Assembly: GCF_023016065.1 (NCBI RefSeq)
Contig: NZ_JALKAQ010000014.1
Coordinates: 1-64,000, forward strand
Direction of reading: 5' to 3'
Length of the DNA: 64,000 nucleotides
Origin: Marinobacter sp. S0848L
GTDB taxonomy: Bacteria; Pseudomonadota; Gammaproteobacteria; Pseudomonadales; Oleiphilaceae
Within the stretch, counting starts at the first letter, position 1. Each line of letters opens with the position of its first letter. Positions 1 to 8,601 of the stretch are shown piece after piece. The notes beneath the pieces are model-generated. The model did no database searches, was not told where the DNA came from, and was given only the letters and a program-made list of their open reading frames with translations. A program made the position numbers and the translations under genes.

Positions 1-72
1 AGAAGTGAAACAAGCCTGCGCCGATGGTAGTGTGGCACTTGCCCATGTGAGAGTAGGTCATCGTCAGACGCC
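1..72 (+). rRNA. rrf: 5S ribosomal RNA, 3' part
   Basis: The first ~72 bases match the 3' half of gammaproteobacterial 5S rRNA. They carry the conserved GAAGTGAAAC stretch of loop B/helix III, the GCCGATGGTAGTGTGG segment, and the GTGAGAGTAGGTCATCGTC 3' part that pairs with the missing 5' end. The 5' half lies outside the window, so a whole rRNA operon presumably ends here. The exact 3' end is uncertain by a few bases. Confidence 0.93.
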
Positions 73-80
73 TAATACCG

Positions 81-114
81 AAAACCCCAGCTTCGAAAGA
101 GGCTGGGGTTTTTT
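81..114 (+). terminator. rRNA operon terminator
   Basis: A perfect 9-bp GC-rich stem (AACCCCAGC at 83-91 with GCTGGGGTT at 102-110) is followed by a T run ending at 114. It lies about 10 bases after the 5S rRNA end and is a textbook intrinsic terminator for the rRNA operon. Confidence 0.93.
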
Positions 115-254
115 AATTTGTTGAGTATCATATTTTTCTGCAAAATCCTTCCGACCTTAGTTTGCCGACGCATAGGGCGAATACACAAGCACAGAGCAAC
201 CTTATCCGTTTAAATGCTATTGGCATTATGAGTGTATCGTTTCAAGGGCCGATT

Positions 255-2579
255 TTAAGTTTGTAATGCGTTAAGTACGGCTGTGGGTGTAATCGGAATT
301 TCTCGAATTCGTACACCAATCGCCGAGTGGATTGCATTGGCGATTGCAGGGCCTGTTACCGTTGTTGCTGGCTCACCCAAGCCGACGGGGACTTCGGTGC
401 TTTCGACAAACTCAAGCTCCATCTCGGGTATATCTCTGATTCGCATCGGTGTGTAGGTGTCCAGATTTCTGTCAACGGGCTCACCTTTCTCATACCGGGT
501 TCCTTCGTGGAGCGCCATGCTTGCGCCCCATAATGCCGCGCCTTCAACTTGTGCCCGGGCACCATCGGGGTGAACGACCGTGCCTGCATCGGTTACCAGT
601 GTCAGCTTTTCAAGTTTCACGTGACCGGTATCGCGGTTCACGTGGACTCTGGCTACGCAGGCCGTCCATGTAGGCATATTGCGCTCTTGGCCGTAAGACG
701 TGGCGACGCCTAAGCCCGTATCTTCGGGGAGATCTTGCCCCCAGCCAGAAAGTTCGCGAACACGCCGCAAAACGTTAGCTTGGCGAGACGCCCCGCCGAC
801 CGAGTTAGGTGCTTCACCGGCGTTTTTACCCTCGGCTTTGAGCAGTTCCAGCCGGAATTCGATGGGGTCTTTCTTAGCATGGCGAGCGGCTTCGTCCATA
901 AAGGATTCCAGGGCGAAATTAACCCATCCAGATCCGACTGACCTTAGCCAGCCCGGACGGAAGGTTGCATTGGCAAGGTCGTTGGAAATGGCGCGCACGC
1001 GGTGAGGACCCACGGAATACCAATGTGCAGCCCCCTGAATGGAGAAAGGATCATACGGTTCATCGTTTGCCCCTTTGGGCATAAAGAAGGGGGCCATCAC
1101 TTCGGTAGGCCAACCTGCGGTGGCGTGATGCTCCATGCCCGTGGGCTTGCTGTTTTGATCGAACGCCATTCGCATGCGCTGATAAGAGGCGGAGCGAGGA
1201 GAGTCAAAGCGCGTATCATCTTCTCGGGTAAACACCAACTTTACGGGTTTACCCAGTTTTTGCGAAGCGAGAGCTGCGGGTACTGCATAGTCCCCGTTCA
1301 GGCGGCGACCAAAGCCGCCGCCCAACATATAGGTGCGCATAACTACCTTGTCTTCCTTTACGCCTAGCGCCTTTGCGAGTACCGGGATAATCAAGGATTG
1401 CCATTGATTGCCGGTATGAATCTCCCAAACGCCGTCTTTTTCATAAGCCAGTGCATTCACCGGTTCCATTTGGACGTGAAGAACCGTGTGAGTGATGTAG
1501 TCCTGCTCAAAGACATCAGCAGCGCTGTTGAAGGCTTCGTCTACGCCATCGTCTGGGAACATGATGGAGCCTTTGTCCAGAGACTCGATCAGGTTCACAC
1601 CATGGTCGAGAATGTCTTGCTCGCTGACATCGGCGGTATCTCCAGCGGCCCAATCGACCTTCACTTTCGCCGCGGCTTTGTTCGCGGCGTGAAACGAATC
1701 GGCAATCACCACGGCCCAGCCGGGTACCGTATCTGTTGGATCATCCAGTACGATGGTTTGTTGATAGCCTTTTACTGATTTGGCGTCACTATCATCAATG
1801 CTGTTAATGGTTGCGCCATAACGGGTGGGTGGAATAAGCGGGCGACCATAAACCATTCCTTCTACTTTTGCGTCCAGGCCGTAACGGCTGGCACCGTCGG
1901 TTTTATCGGGTATATCCAGGGCCCGGGATTCACGGCCAATCAGACGCCGCTGGGTTGCCGGTTTGATCGGCATCTGCTTAAGGTCGTCTGCGGTGTATGT
2001 TCGGGTGAGGTCGCCGCGGCTAACGATGGCCCCGTAACTGATCGATTGGTCGCCGGCTATAACCTGGCTGTTGCGTGCTTCGCACTGATCCGGTCTCACG
2101 TCTAGCAAACGTGCGCCTTCTTCGATGAGGGCTTTGCGTCCGGCAGCACCTGCCTGACTGAGCGGCGTGAAGTTTTCCCACACCGACCAACTGCCACCGG
2201 TCACCATCAGGCCCCATTTTGGATCGCTGTCCACATGATTGAGCTCTACCATGGACCAGTCCGCTTCCAGTTCATCGGCGACGATACGGGCAAGGGCGGT
2301 GCCCACATGCTGGCCCATTTCGGCCTCGGCAATGTTCACCACTATGCGTCCGTCTGGCTCAATGTGATACCAGATGGTGGGCTCGAAGGTGCCTTCGTTA
2401 ACCACCTCTTCGGGTTGCGCAAAACTCAGGCCTGCACGGAAAAATGCCAGCGTAAACCCCGCACCCGCAGCACCAATCAGAAAACCGCGTCGGCTAACCC
2501 GTACGCCTTCATCGGAATCTTGGTTAGGTTTTGTGTTGGCACCTTCAGGTTGGTTGAGATAACGATAGAACTTACTCAT
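255..2579 (-). CDS. Isoquinoline 1-oxidoreductase-type molybdenum hydroxylase, large subunit
   Basis: 774 aa. This is the molybdopterin-binding large subunit of the xanthine dehydrogenase superfamily (IorB/NicB-like). A Tat-type signal with twin arginines (R30-R31, then GFLIG) implies export to the periplasm as a folded enzyme. The Mo-cofactor loop GGGFGRR is at residues 420-426, and the catalytic Glu is E736 in the C-terminal GLGEPA motif. It overlaps the upstream 2Fe-2S subunit gene by 8 bases and is the last gene of a three-gene operon whose first gene is a triheme cytochrome c. The operon therefore likely oxidises an aldehyde or N-heterocycle in the periplasm and passes electrons to cytochrome c. 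The substrate cannot be read from the sequence. Confidence 0.9.
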   Translation of the reverse strand: MSKFYRYLNQPEGANTKPNQDSDEGVRVSRRGFLIGAAGAGFTLAFFRAGLSFAQPEEVVNEGTFEPTIWYHIEPDGRIVVNIAEAEMGQHVGTALARIVADELEADWSMVELNHVDSDPKWGLMVTGGSWSVWENFTPLSQAGAAGRKALIEEGARLLDVRPDQCEARNSQVIAGDQSISYGAIVSRGDLTRTYTADDLKQMPIKPATQRRLIGRESRALDIPDKTDGASRYGLDAKVEGMVYGRPLIPPTRYGATINSIDDSDAKSVKGYQQTIVLDDPTDTVPGWAVVIADSFHAANKAAAKVKVDWAAGDTADVSEQDILDHGVNLIESLDKGSIMFPDDGVDEAFNSAADVFEQDYITHTVLHVQMEPVNALAYEKDGVWEIHTGNQWQSLIIPVLAKALGVKEDKVVMRTYMLGGGFGRRLNGDYAVPAALASQKLGKPVKLVFTREDDTRFDSPRSASYQRMRMAFDQNSKPTGMEHHATAGWPTEVMAPFFMPKGANDEPYDPFSIQGAAHWYSVGPHRVRAISNDLANATFRPGWLRSVGSGWVNFALESFMDEAARHAKKDPIEFRLELLKAEGKNAGEAPNSVGGASRQANVLRRVRELSGWGQDLPEDTGLGVATSYGQERNMPTWTACVARVHVNRDTGHVKLEKLTLVTDAGTVVHPDGARAQVEGAALWGASMALHEGTRYEKGEPVDRNLDTYTPMRIRDIPEMELEFVESTEVPVGLGEPATTVTGPAIANAIHSAIGVRIREIPITPTAVLNALQT

Positions 2580-3075
2580 CGGCTGCCGCTCCTGTTTCCT
2601 GTGCGGTGTTGTCGCGGGCGTTCATTTCTTCGGCGGCCATTTTTATCGCTTTGCGAATACGTACATAGGCCATGCATCGACACAGGTTCCCGCCCATGGC
2701 GTGGTTAATCTGGTCGTCGGTCGGGTCAGGGAAGTCCTTTAACATCGCAGCCGCCTGCATGATTTGGCCGCTTTGGCAGTACCCGCATTGGGGTGTCTGG
2801 GTTTCAACCCATGCCTTTTGCAGTGGGTGGTTTCCCTCTGGGTGCAGTCCTTCAATGGTGGTGATCGATGCGCCCGATACCGCTTCCACGGGCGTTATGC
2901 AGGACCGAATCGCACGGCCATTGACCAACACGGTGCAGGCGCCACACATGCCAATACCGCATCCGTATTTGGTGCCGGTCAAATCAAGGTCGTCCCGTAG
3001 GGCCCAGAGCAGGGGAGTGTCGCTTTCAATATCAACCGTCACAGCCTGGCCGTTGAGTTCGAATTCTGTTGCCAT
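2572..3075 (-). CDS. 2Fe-2S subunit of the molybdenum hydroxylase
   Basis: 167 aa, the small subunit (IorA/NicA-like). An N-terminal plant-type ferredoxin domain has cluster ligands C39, C44, C47 and C59. A helical second 2Fe-2S domain has C97, C100, C132 and C134. Both clusters are complete, giving the usual Mo to Fe-S to Fe-S electron path. No signal peptide is visible, as expected if it is carried across the membrane with the Tat-bearing large subunit (inference). It overlaps the large subunit by 8 bases and lies 21 bases after the cytochrome gene. Confidence 0.92.
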   Translation of the reverse strand: MATEFELNGQAVTVDIESDTPLLWALRDDLDLTGTKYGCGIGMCGACTVLVNGRAIRSCITPVEAVSGASITTIEGLHPEGNHPLQKAWVETQTPQCGYCQSGQIMQAAAMLKDFPDPTDDQINHAMGGNLCRCMAYVRIRKAIKMAAEEMNARDNTAQETGAAADE

Positions 3076-3096
3076 CGTGCTTGCTCCGTTTCTATC

Positions 3097-4398
3097 TCAC
3101 TGTGCCTGAGTTTGTGGACGCTGATCGCGGACGTGTTGCTCTAAGTTTTCCCACGCGGGCTGGTCAGTGTGGGTAGCCCTCAGGTACGTCAGCAGGCTCG
3201 TGATTTGGCGGTCACTCAGGGCCTGACTGAAACCAGGCATCATTGCCTCCGGCAACCCTTCTTTCAGGGATACTCCGTTCAGCGTGACACGAATCAAATT
3301 GATCGGTGTGGGTGCACTAATGGCGCTATTCAACGCCATGTCGGGTCGCAGCGCGCTAGGGCTATCAGCTTCGTTGTAATGACAGGCGGCGCAGGCGTAG
3401 GTGAACAGGCGCTCTCCTTCGTCCATCATGACAGAAGGGTTTTGGGTGTTGTGAACAGCACGGATCGCGTTGGCCGAGCGTTTGCTGGCTTGTTGCTCAT
3501 CGGAAGCTTGAGCGAGATCACTTAGCCAGACGGCGAGTGACCGGAGATCGTTATCCGGCGCTTGCTTTAATCCGTCATGGACGACATCGGCCATGGAGCC
3601 GACAGCCACGCCGTGGAAACGGGAACCGCCATTGCGGAGGTATTCATAGGCCTCCGTTTCGGTCCAGCTTGATGGCGTGGGGTTGCTGGCATTCAAAGCA
3701 GGCGCGTACCAATTATTGATGATGGCACCATCCCATGCCTTCCCAGCGTCTTCAGCACCTAAAGCATTGCGAGGTGTGTGGCAGGCGCTGCAATGACCCG
3801 CGCCTTCCGCGATATAAGCACCGCGGTTCCACACATCGCTTTTGCTGGTATCGGTTTCGTAACGGCCTTCGTCAAAAAACAACAATTTCCAGCCTGCCAA
3901 CAACAAGCGAATGTTAAAGGGGAATTCCAGCGTATTTTCAGGCGGCTCCGCCTGAATGGCTGGCTGGGACATTATGTAGGCGTATAAATCGGAGATGTCG
4001 TCATCCGACATTTTGGTGAAATGGGTATAGGGAAAAGCAGGAAACAGATGCGAGCCCGACCGCGCCACGCCTTCCCGCATGGCTCTGGCAAACGCTTCTT
4101 CTGACCATTGGCCAATCCCGGTTTTCGGGTCAGGCGTAATATTGGTGGAATAGAGGGTGCCGAACGGTGTGGGCATTGCCCGCCCGCCAGCTAGAGGTTT
4201 GTTTGGGTCGGTCGTATGACAGGTTTCGCAGTTGCCCAAGCCTGCCAGCACTTCGCCGCGATTGATTTGTTCTTTGCTGAATGCGTCAGAATTGGAAGCA
4301 CTAACCGGCTCTATAGATGATTCCCAGGCAATTAAAAGGAAAATAGCCAAGACTAGAACGCCAAACGCGAGCAGGCCTCCAAGGATTTTTTTAAACAC
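3097..4398 (-). CDS. Membrane-anchored triheme cytochrome c, electron acceptor of the molybdenum hydroxylase
   Basis: 433 aa. Residues 5-24 form an N-terminal membrane anchor or signal. Three c-type heme sites follow: CETCH (C57-H61), CSACH near residue 205 and CAACH near residue 338. The layout matches cytochrome subunits of periplasmic alcohol/aldehyde dehydrogenases and the triheme C-terminal part fused to nicotinate hydroxylase NicB in pseudomonads (family knowledge). As first gene of the operon it is the probable acceptor of electrons from the Fe-S subunit and feeds the respiratory chain. Confidence 0.9.
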   Translation of the reverse strand: MFKKILGGLLAFGVLVLAIFLLIAWESSIEPVSASNSDAFSKEQINRGEVLAGLGNCETCHTTDPNKPLAGGRAMPTPFGTLYSTNITPDPKTGIGQWSEEAFARAMREGVARSGSHLFPAFPYTHFTKMSDDDISDLYAYIMSQPAIQAEPPENTLEFPFNIRLLLAGWKLLFFDEGRYETDTSKSDVWNRGAYIAEGAGHCSACHTPRNALGAEDAGKAWDGAIINNWYAPALNASNPTPSSWTETEAYEYLRNGGSRFHGVAVGSMADVVHDGLKQAPDNDLRSLAVWLSDLAQASDEQQASKRSANAIRAVHNTQNPSVMMDEGERLFTYACAACHYNEADSPSALRPDMALNSAISAPTPINLIRVTLNGVSLKEGLPEAMMPGFSQALSDRQITSLLTYLRATHTDQPAWENLEQHVRDQRPQTQAQ

Positions 4399-4518
4399 CG
4401 CTGTTCTCCTGTCTGGGCCTGATGACGTGCTATGGCACGCAGCAGGCCGGTGAGTGGCGACGGGATCTGAACAACAAGTGTAGTTTAAAATGAAGAGCTT
4501 GCAGGGCTTTGGCAGATA

Positions 4519-5445
4519 TTAATCTGCCTTTTGTTTAGTGATAACTCCGTGTGCTGGATCAAACTGCATTTGTTTCAGACGATCGACAAACCATTTCAAG
4601 CCTTTCCCGGTGTTGCCGCGAGGCCAGGCCACTGAAATCTCAGACGGTGGGCGAGGTGTGTCCAGAGCCAGAATCTCCAGTCGGCCATCGGCCAGTTCCT
4701 GAAGAATACGATGGTGCGGTAAATAGCCAACCCCAAGCCCTTTGCACTGGGCATCGATCTTATGCTCGATGGTCGGAACGATGATCCGGCTTCGGCCATC
4801 AAGCAAACCCGACGAGCGCGCAGGTAAATGCCGTGAACTGTCGGCAACAATGACGGTGGGGTAGTCTTGAATCGCGCTGGCCGGAATGGGTTGGGGTAGT
4901 TTAGTCAGAGGGTGCCCGGCCGACACTGCGAAATCAAAACCTACATTGCCCAGCGAATGAATGGAAAAGCCCGTGGATGGCGGCGCGCCCGGCGCGCCGA
5001 TGACCAAGTCACATCGGTCGTCACTTAGAGCATCCCAACTGCCTCCAAGAACCTCTTCGGTAAGGATGATCTCGGTTTTGGGCTGAATATGCTGGAATTC
5101 TTCAATGAGTTTGTAGAAAGGAGCGCAGTCCAGAACGCTGTCTATCGCAATTCTCAGTTCCACTTCCCAGCCGTCAGCGGCCCGTCTGGCCATGGCCGTT
5201 AATTCGTCGGTTGCTTTAAGAATTTGCCGGCCTTGTTCTACAACCAGCCGCCCGACCGGGGTTAGTTCCGCTTTACGCCGGCTTCGATCGAAGAGAGGGA
5301 CGCCGAGATCTTCTTCCAGTTTGTTGACCGTGTACGAGATGGCAGAGGGTACCCGGAATAGCTCCTCGGCTGCGGCCGCAAAACTTTGTCTGCGTTCGAT
5401 GGCGTCTAACGTCAGTAGCGCATCCAGTGTGATCGGGGAAATCAT
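4519..5445 (-). CDS. LysR-family transcriptional regulator
   Basis: 308 aa with the standard layout: winged HTH at about residues 5-65 (FAAAAEELFRVPSAISYTVNKLE region) and a periplasmic-binding-like effector domain from about residue 90. It is divergent from the glutathionyl-hydroquinone reductase gene, and the 216-base gap holds a perfect LysR-type box. It is also upstream of and co-oriented with the molybdenum hydroxylase operon (120-base gap). The likely target is the divergent reductase plus itself. Control of the hydroxylase operon is possible but unsupported. Confidence 0.93.
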   Translation of the reverse strand: MISPITLDALLTLDAIERRQSFAAAAEELFRVPSAISYTVNKLEEDLGVPLFDRSRRKAELTPVGRLVVEQGRQILKATDELTAMARRAADGWEVELRIAIDSVLDCAPFYKLIEEFQHIQPKTEIILTEEVLGGSWDALSDDRCDLVIGAPGAPPSTGFSIHSLGNVGFDFAVSAGHPLTKLPQPIPASAIQDYPTVIVADSSRHLPARSSGLLDGRSRIIVPTIEHKIDAQCKGLGVGYLPHHRILQELADGRLEILALDTPRPPSEISVAWPRGNTGKGLKWFVDRLKQMQFDPAHGVITKQKAD

Positions 5446-5465
5446 AGTTCAGTTTTCCTGATGAT

Positions 5466-5479
5466 ACGTTTCAAAACGT
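5466..5479. promoter_or_regulatory. Perfect 6-2-6 palindrome at the LysR leader
   Basis: ACGTTT-CA-AAACGT lies 21 bases upstream of the lysR start codon. It may be an autoregulatory operator or the binding site of another factor. Only the symmetry supports it. Confidence 0.35.
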
Positions 5480-5515
5480 TCCGCTATTTTCTTTAGTTGG
5501 CAGTAATTATATTAA

Positions 5516-5538
5516 TTCAATCGAACAAAGGAATTGAA
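5516..5538. promoter_or_regulatory. LysR-type operator (T-N11-A box) between lysR and the hydroquinone reductase
   Basis: TTCAAT (5516-5521) and ATTGAA (5533-5538) form a perfect inverted repeat separated by exactly 11 bases. This is the T-N11-A geometry known for LysR-family sites. It sits mid-way in the divergent intergenic region, as expected for the neighbouring regulator. Confidence 0.6.
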
Positions 5539-5661
5539 CTTTTATGTAGTATTCCTTATGAGCAAGACGCTGATTCAGCGTATTCTGGAAACTGACAATA
5601 GCCCTTCGGGTTTGGCTCTGCGCATCCCGGCCCAGTTTTTCACATTATCAGGAGGCAAAAC

Positions 5662-6642
5662 ATGGGACTGCTTGTAGAAGGTAAGTGGGTAGATCAGTGG
5701 TACGACACCAAATCGAATAACGGTCGATTTGCCCGAAGTGAGTCGCAATTTCGTAATTGGGTAACCGCCGACGGCGGTGCCGGGCCTACCGGTGAAGCCG
5801 GGTTCAAAGCCGAATCAGGCCGCTATCACCTGTATGTATCATTGGCCTGTCCCTGGGCTCACCGGACACTGATTTTTCGCAGACTGAAGGGTCTGGAAGA
5901 TATGATATCCGTGTCTGTCGTTAACCCGTTGATGCGTGAGCATGGTTGGACTTTCAATCCGGATGAAGGAGTGGTGCAAGACCCAATTCATCAGGCGCAG
6001 TACCTGCACCAGATTTACACAGCGGATGACCCTGAATACACGGGCCGGGTAACCGTTCCCGTATTGTGGGACAAATATCAGAATCGCCTGGTCAGCAACG
6101 AGTCGGCTGATATTATCCGGATGCTGAATACTGCGTTCGATGGCATTGGCGCAAAGCCGGGGGATTACTTCCCGGAAGAACTGCGGGCAGAAATCGATAG
6201 TATTAACGCTGAGGTGTACGATCAGGTAAATAACGGTGTCTATAAAGCAGGCTTCGCAACAACCCAAGAAGCCTACGAACAGGCTGTGTACCCGTTGTTT
6301 GAAGCTTTGGATGCTCTGGAGCAGCGGTTATCGACTCAGCGCTATCTGGTCGGTAGCACCATCACCGAAGCTGACTGGCGTTTGTTTACCACGTTGGTTC
6401 GGTTTGATGCCGTGTATCACGGTCATTTCAAATGTAATCTGAAACAGATTGCAGATTACCCCAATCTTACGGATTACATCCGGGAGCTATATCAGTGGCC
6501 GGGCGTGGCTGAAACAGTAGATATGCAGCATATCAAGGATCACTACTATCGCAGTCACGCAACGATAAACCCGACGGGAGTGGTGCCGGTGGGCCCGTCG
6601 CTTGATTTTGATGTGCCCCATAATCGAAACATATTCGAGTAG
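5662..6642 (+). CDS. yqjG: Glutathionyl-hydroquinone reductase (YqjG/ECM4 type)
   Basis: 326 aa, the usual length for this omega-like glutathione transferase family. It reduces glutathionyl-hydroquinones to free hydroquinones using glutathione. An N-terminal thioredoxin-like domain carries the catalytic CPWAHR motif with C63, the same position as in E. coli YqjG. A helical GST C-terminal domain with the conserved EADWRLFTTLVRFD stretch follows. An AGGAGG ribosome site is seven bases before the ATG. Divergent from a LysR regulator, so probably induced by an aromatic or quinone effector (inference). Confidence 0.93.
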   Translation: MGLLVEGKWVDQWYDTKSNNGRFARSESQFRNWVTADGGAGPTGEAGFKAESGRYHLYVSLACPWAHRTLIFRRLKGLEDMISVSVVNPLMREHGWTFNPDEGVVQDPIHQAQYLHQIYTADDPEYTGRVTVPVLWDKYQNRLVSNESADIIRMLNTAFDGIGAKPGDYFPEELRAEIDSINAEVYDQVNNGVYKAGFATTQEAYEQAVYPLFEALDALEQRLSTQRYLVGSTITEADWRLFTTLVRFDAVYHGHFKCNLKQIADYPNLTDYIRELYQWPGVAETVDMQHIKDHYYRSHATINPTGVVPVGPSLDFDVPHNRNIFE

Positions 6643-6965
6643 CATTGATTCTTATAGAACGTAAATGGGTCCCGGCTTTTGGTGGTCTGGCACGTGTTCC
6701 GCTGAACGTGTGATTCAGCCTCTTGTTGTCGCTGGGGGCTATTGCGGAATTAGCGCCCTAGAAACGTATACCTCAAATATGGTTCTGTCGTTAAGTATCT
6801 GAAAGGTTGTATATTTGTAATCCGGAATCCTGTTATTTAACCTCGTTAGAAGACTCATTCTGCTATCCTTTCCAGCAATGTATCCTATCAACGGCGCGTA
6901 ACGCGCTCTCTTCATGGTGACAGTTGACGCCTGATTCAATTGTCTGCGAACACAAGGAATACCAC
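6643..6965. other. Intergenic region, 323 bases, no gene seen
   Basis: No convincing coding sequence or RNA gene on either strand. A small palindrome GCGCGT-A-ACGCGC lies at 6894-6906, about 60 bases before the next start, and could be an operator. AT-rich stretches between 6760 and 6870 probably hold the promoter of the DUF4139 gene, but I cannot place -35 and -10 boxes with confidence. Confidence 0.5.
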
Positions 6966-8525
6966 ATGAACAAACTGAGCTTGCTGCCACTAGTGATATC
7001 CCTCTCGGCGACTCCGATGGCGGCATTTGCAAAGATTACTTCGGCTACTTTGTACCCGTCTCATGCTGAGCTAACGTGGAAAGAGTCGAAGCAGCTTGGT
7101 GCGGGAACAGGCGTGATTGAGTTAACAGGCCTTCCACTGAGCCTGCAAGATCAGTCGTTGCAGGTGATGCTTGAAGGGGTTCCGGGGGCGACGCTGCAAC
7201 AGATACAGGTGAGCCGGGCCGAGCGTGAAGAGTTCGTGGCCGAAGAAACCCGCCGGATACGAAAGGCGTTGTCTGAAGTAAATCTGCGTATACAGGAGCA
7301 GGAAGATCTCATTAGCGCCTGGAAACAACAAGTCACTCTGATGAACCATGCCGCTGAGTCACCCAATGAAGTAACCGCTTCTCAATTAGGTGAACTGGCC
7401 GCCGCCCTGAAAGAAACAACGCAGTCCGCGCTGGCGGAAATACGTCAAATCCGGGAAAGCATGAAAGAAGATCTGGCGTTGAAAGATCGGCTTACGCGCG
7501 AGCTTTCCCAAACTACCCAAAACGCCAAAGCAACCAAGAACGTTAAAGTGTATTATCGGGCACCGAACAGTGGTTCGGGACAGATAAAACTTCGGTTCCA
7601 GACATCTGAGGCTCGCTGGCGCAGCGAATACAATGCGCGTTTGGACACTGAAGCGGGTTCCGGTGGTGAACTTACGCTGGAGCATATGGCGGTTGTCCAG
7701 CAAACAACGGGTACCGATTGGGACGATGTTCAGGTTCAGCTAGCAACGGCAAATGCGCGAAAGGGAACGTCCATGCCACCCGTTAACCCATGGGTGGTAA
7801 CTCCCGGTCAGCCTGAGCGATTCCAGTCCAAGGCGCATGCGCCGATGGCCGAAATGCGGTCTGGTTCGTTGATGGCCGATTCCGCCGTTGTTGAGCGAGC
7901 CAGCACGTTTACCCAGAGCTATCGGCTGCCTGAACCGGTTCAGATTCCAAGTGATGCCTCCGGACAACGCTTCAGAGTGGCGGATCACATTCTGCCTGTT
8001 GAGGTAGCGGTGTGGTCTGCACCGGTGATGGACCCAACCGGATACATTCATGCCAAAGGCGTATTCAATGGGGACGTGCCGATACCGGCAGGGCAAACCA
8101 CTCTGTACAGGGATGGCCAAAGTGTCGGCCAGTGGCATCTTGGTGAGCTTTCTCCCGGCGAAGACATTGCCTTAGGCTTTGGTGCCGATCAGGCGGTCTC
8201 CGTGAAAGTCGTCAACGAACTCGAAAAAACCGGCGAAGAGGGCATTTGGAGAAGCGAGAACGTGCAACGTCGCCAAAACCGGTTTGATATCACCAATCAT
8301 CACGACAAACCGGTCAAGATCAAACTGTTCGATCGCGTTCCAGTGTCAGAGCAAGACGTTTTAACCGTCAAACCGTTGGAAGTCAGCGAACCTGTTCAGC
8401 GCAACTATGAAGATAAGAAGGGTGTGTTGGTCTGGGATCGCGAAGTCGCTGCGGGACAAACAACCAGCGTGAAATCCGGATTCGAGGTGAGGGTGCCGGA
8501 GGGAACGACACTGCCACGATTGTGA
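6966..8525 (+). CDS. Secreted DUF4139-domain protein (DUF4140 N-terminus)
   Basis: 519 aa from the ATG at 6966, chosen because it begins a clear Sec signal peptide (about 20 residues ending AAFA) and follows AAGGA. The mature protein starts with a DUF4140-like beta domain. A long charged coiled coil follows (about residues 75-190), then a DUF4139 beta-rich domain to the C-terminus. These proteins resemble the eukaryotic mucoidy-inhibitor A family. Their biochemical role is not established. It is likely periplasmic. It stands alone, 76 bases before a diguanylate cyclase gene on the same strand. Confidence 0.85.
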   Translation: MNKLSLLPLVISLSATPMAAFAKITSATLYPSHAELTWKESKQLGAGTGVIELTGLPLSLQDQSLQVMLEGVPGATLQQIQVSRAEREEFVAEETRRIRKALSEVNLRIQEQEDLISAWKQQVTLMNHAAESPNEVTASQLGELAAALKETTQSALAEIRQIRESMKEDLALKDRLTRELSQTTQNAKATKNVKVYYRAPNSGSGQIKLRFQTSEARWRSEYNARLDTEAGSGGELTLEHMAVVQQTTGTDWDDVQVQLATANARKGTSMPPVNPWVVTPGQPERFQSKAHAPMAEMRSGSLMADSAVVERASTFTQSYRLPEPVQIPSDASGQRFRVADHILPVEVAVWSAPVMDPTGYIHAKGVFNGDVPIPAGQTTLYRDGQSVGQWHLGELSPGEDIALGFGADQAVSVKVVNELEKTGEEGIWRSENVQRRQNRFDITNHHDKPVKIKLFDRVPVSEQDVLTVKPLEVSEPVQRNYEDKKGVLVWDREVAAGQTTSVKSGFEVRVPEGTTLPRL

Positions 8526-8601
8526 GTGGCAATTTATGCAGGCTCACGAGTTATACCCCATAATTATTATTTAATCATCCCCGCACGATTAGGTTTTACG
8601 A

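Noticed and set aside
61..255. Protein-coding gene after the rRNA terminator
   Set aside because: Bases 115-254 show no start with a ribosome site and no family-like peptide; they are treated as a spacer.
1002..1778. Plus-strand open frames within the molybdenum hydroxylase gene
   Set aside because: They are antisense shadows of a clear, motif-complete minus-strand gene and show no family features.
6660..6720. Sigma-54 promoter (TGGCAC at about 6688)
   Set aside because: The bases after the five-base spacer read CCGCT, not TTGCA, so the -12 element is missing.
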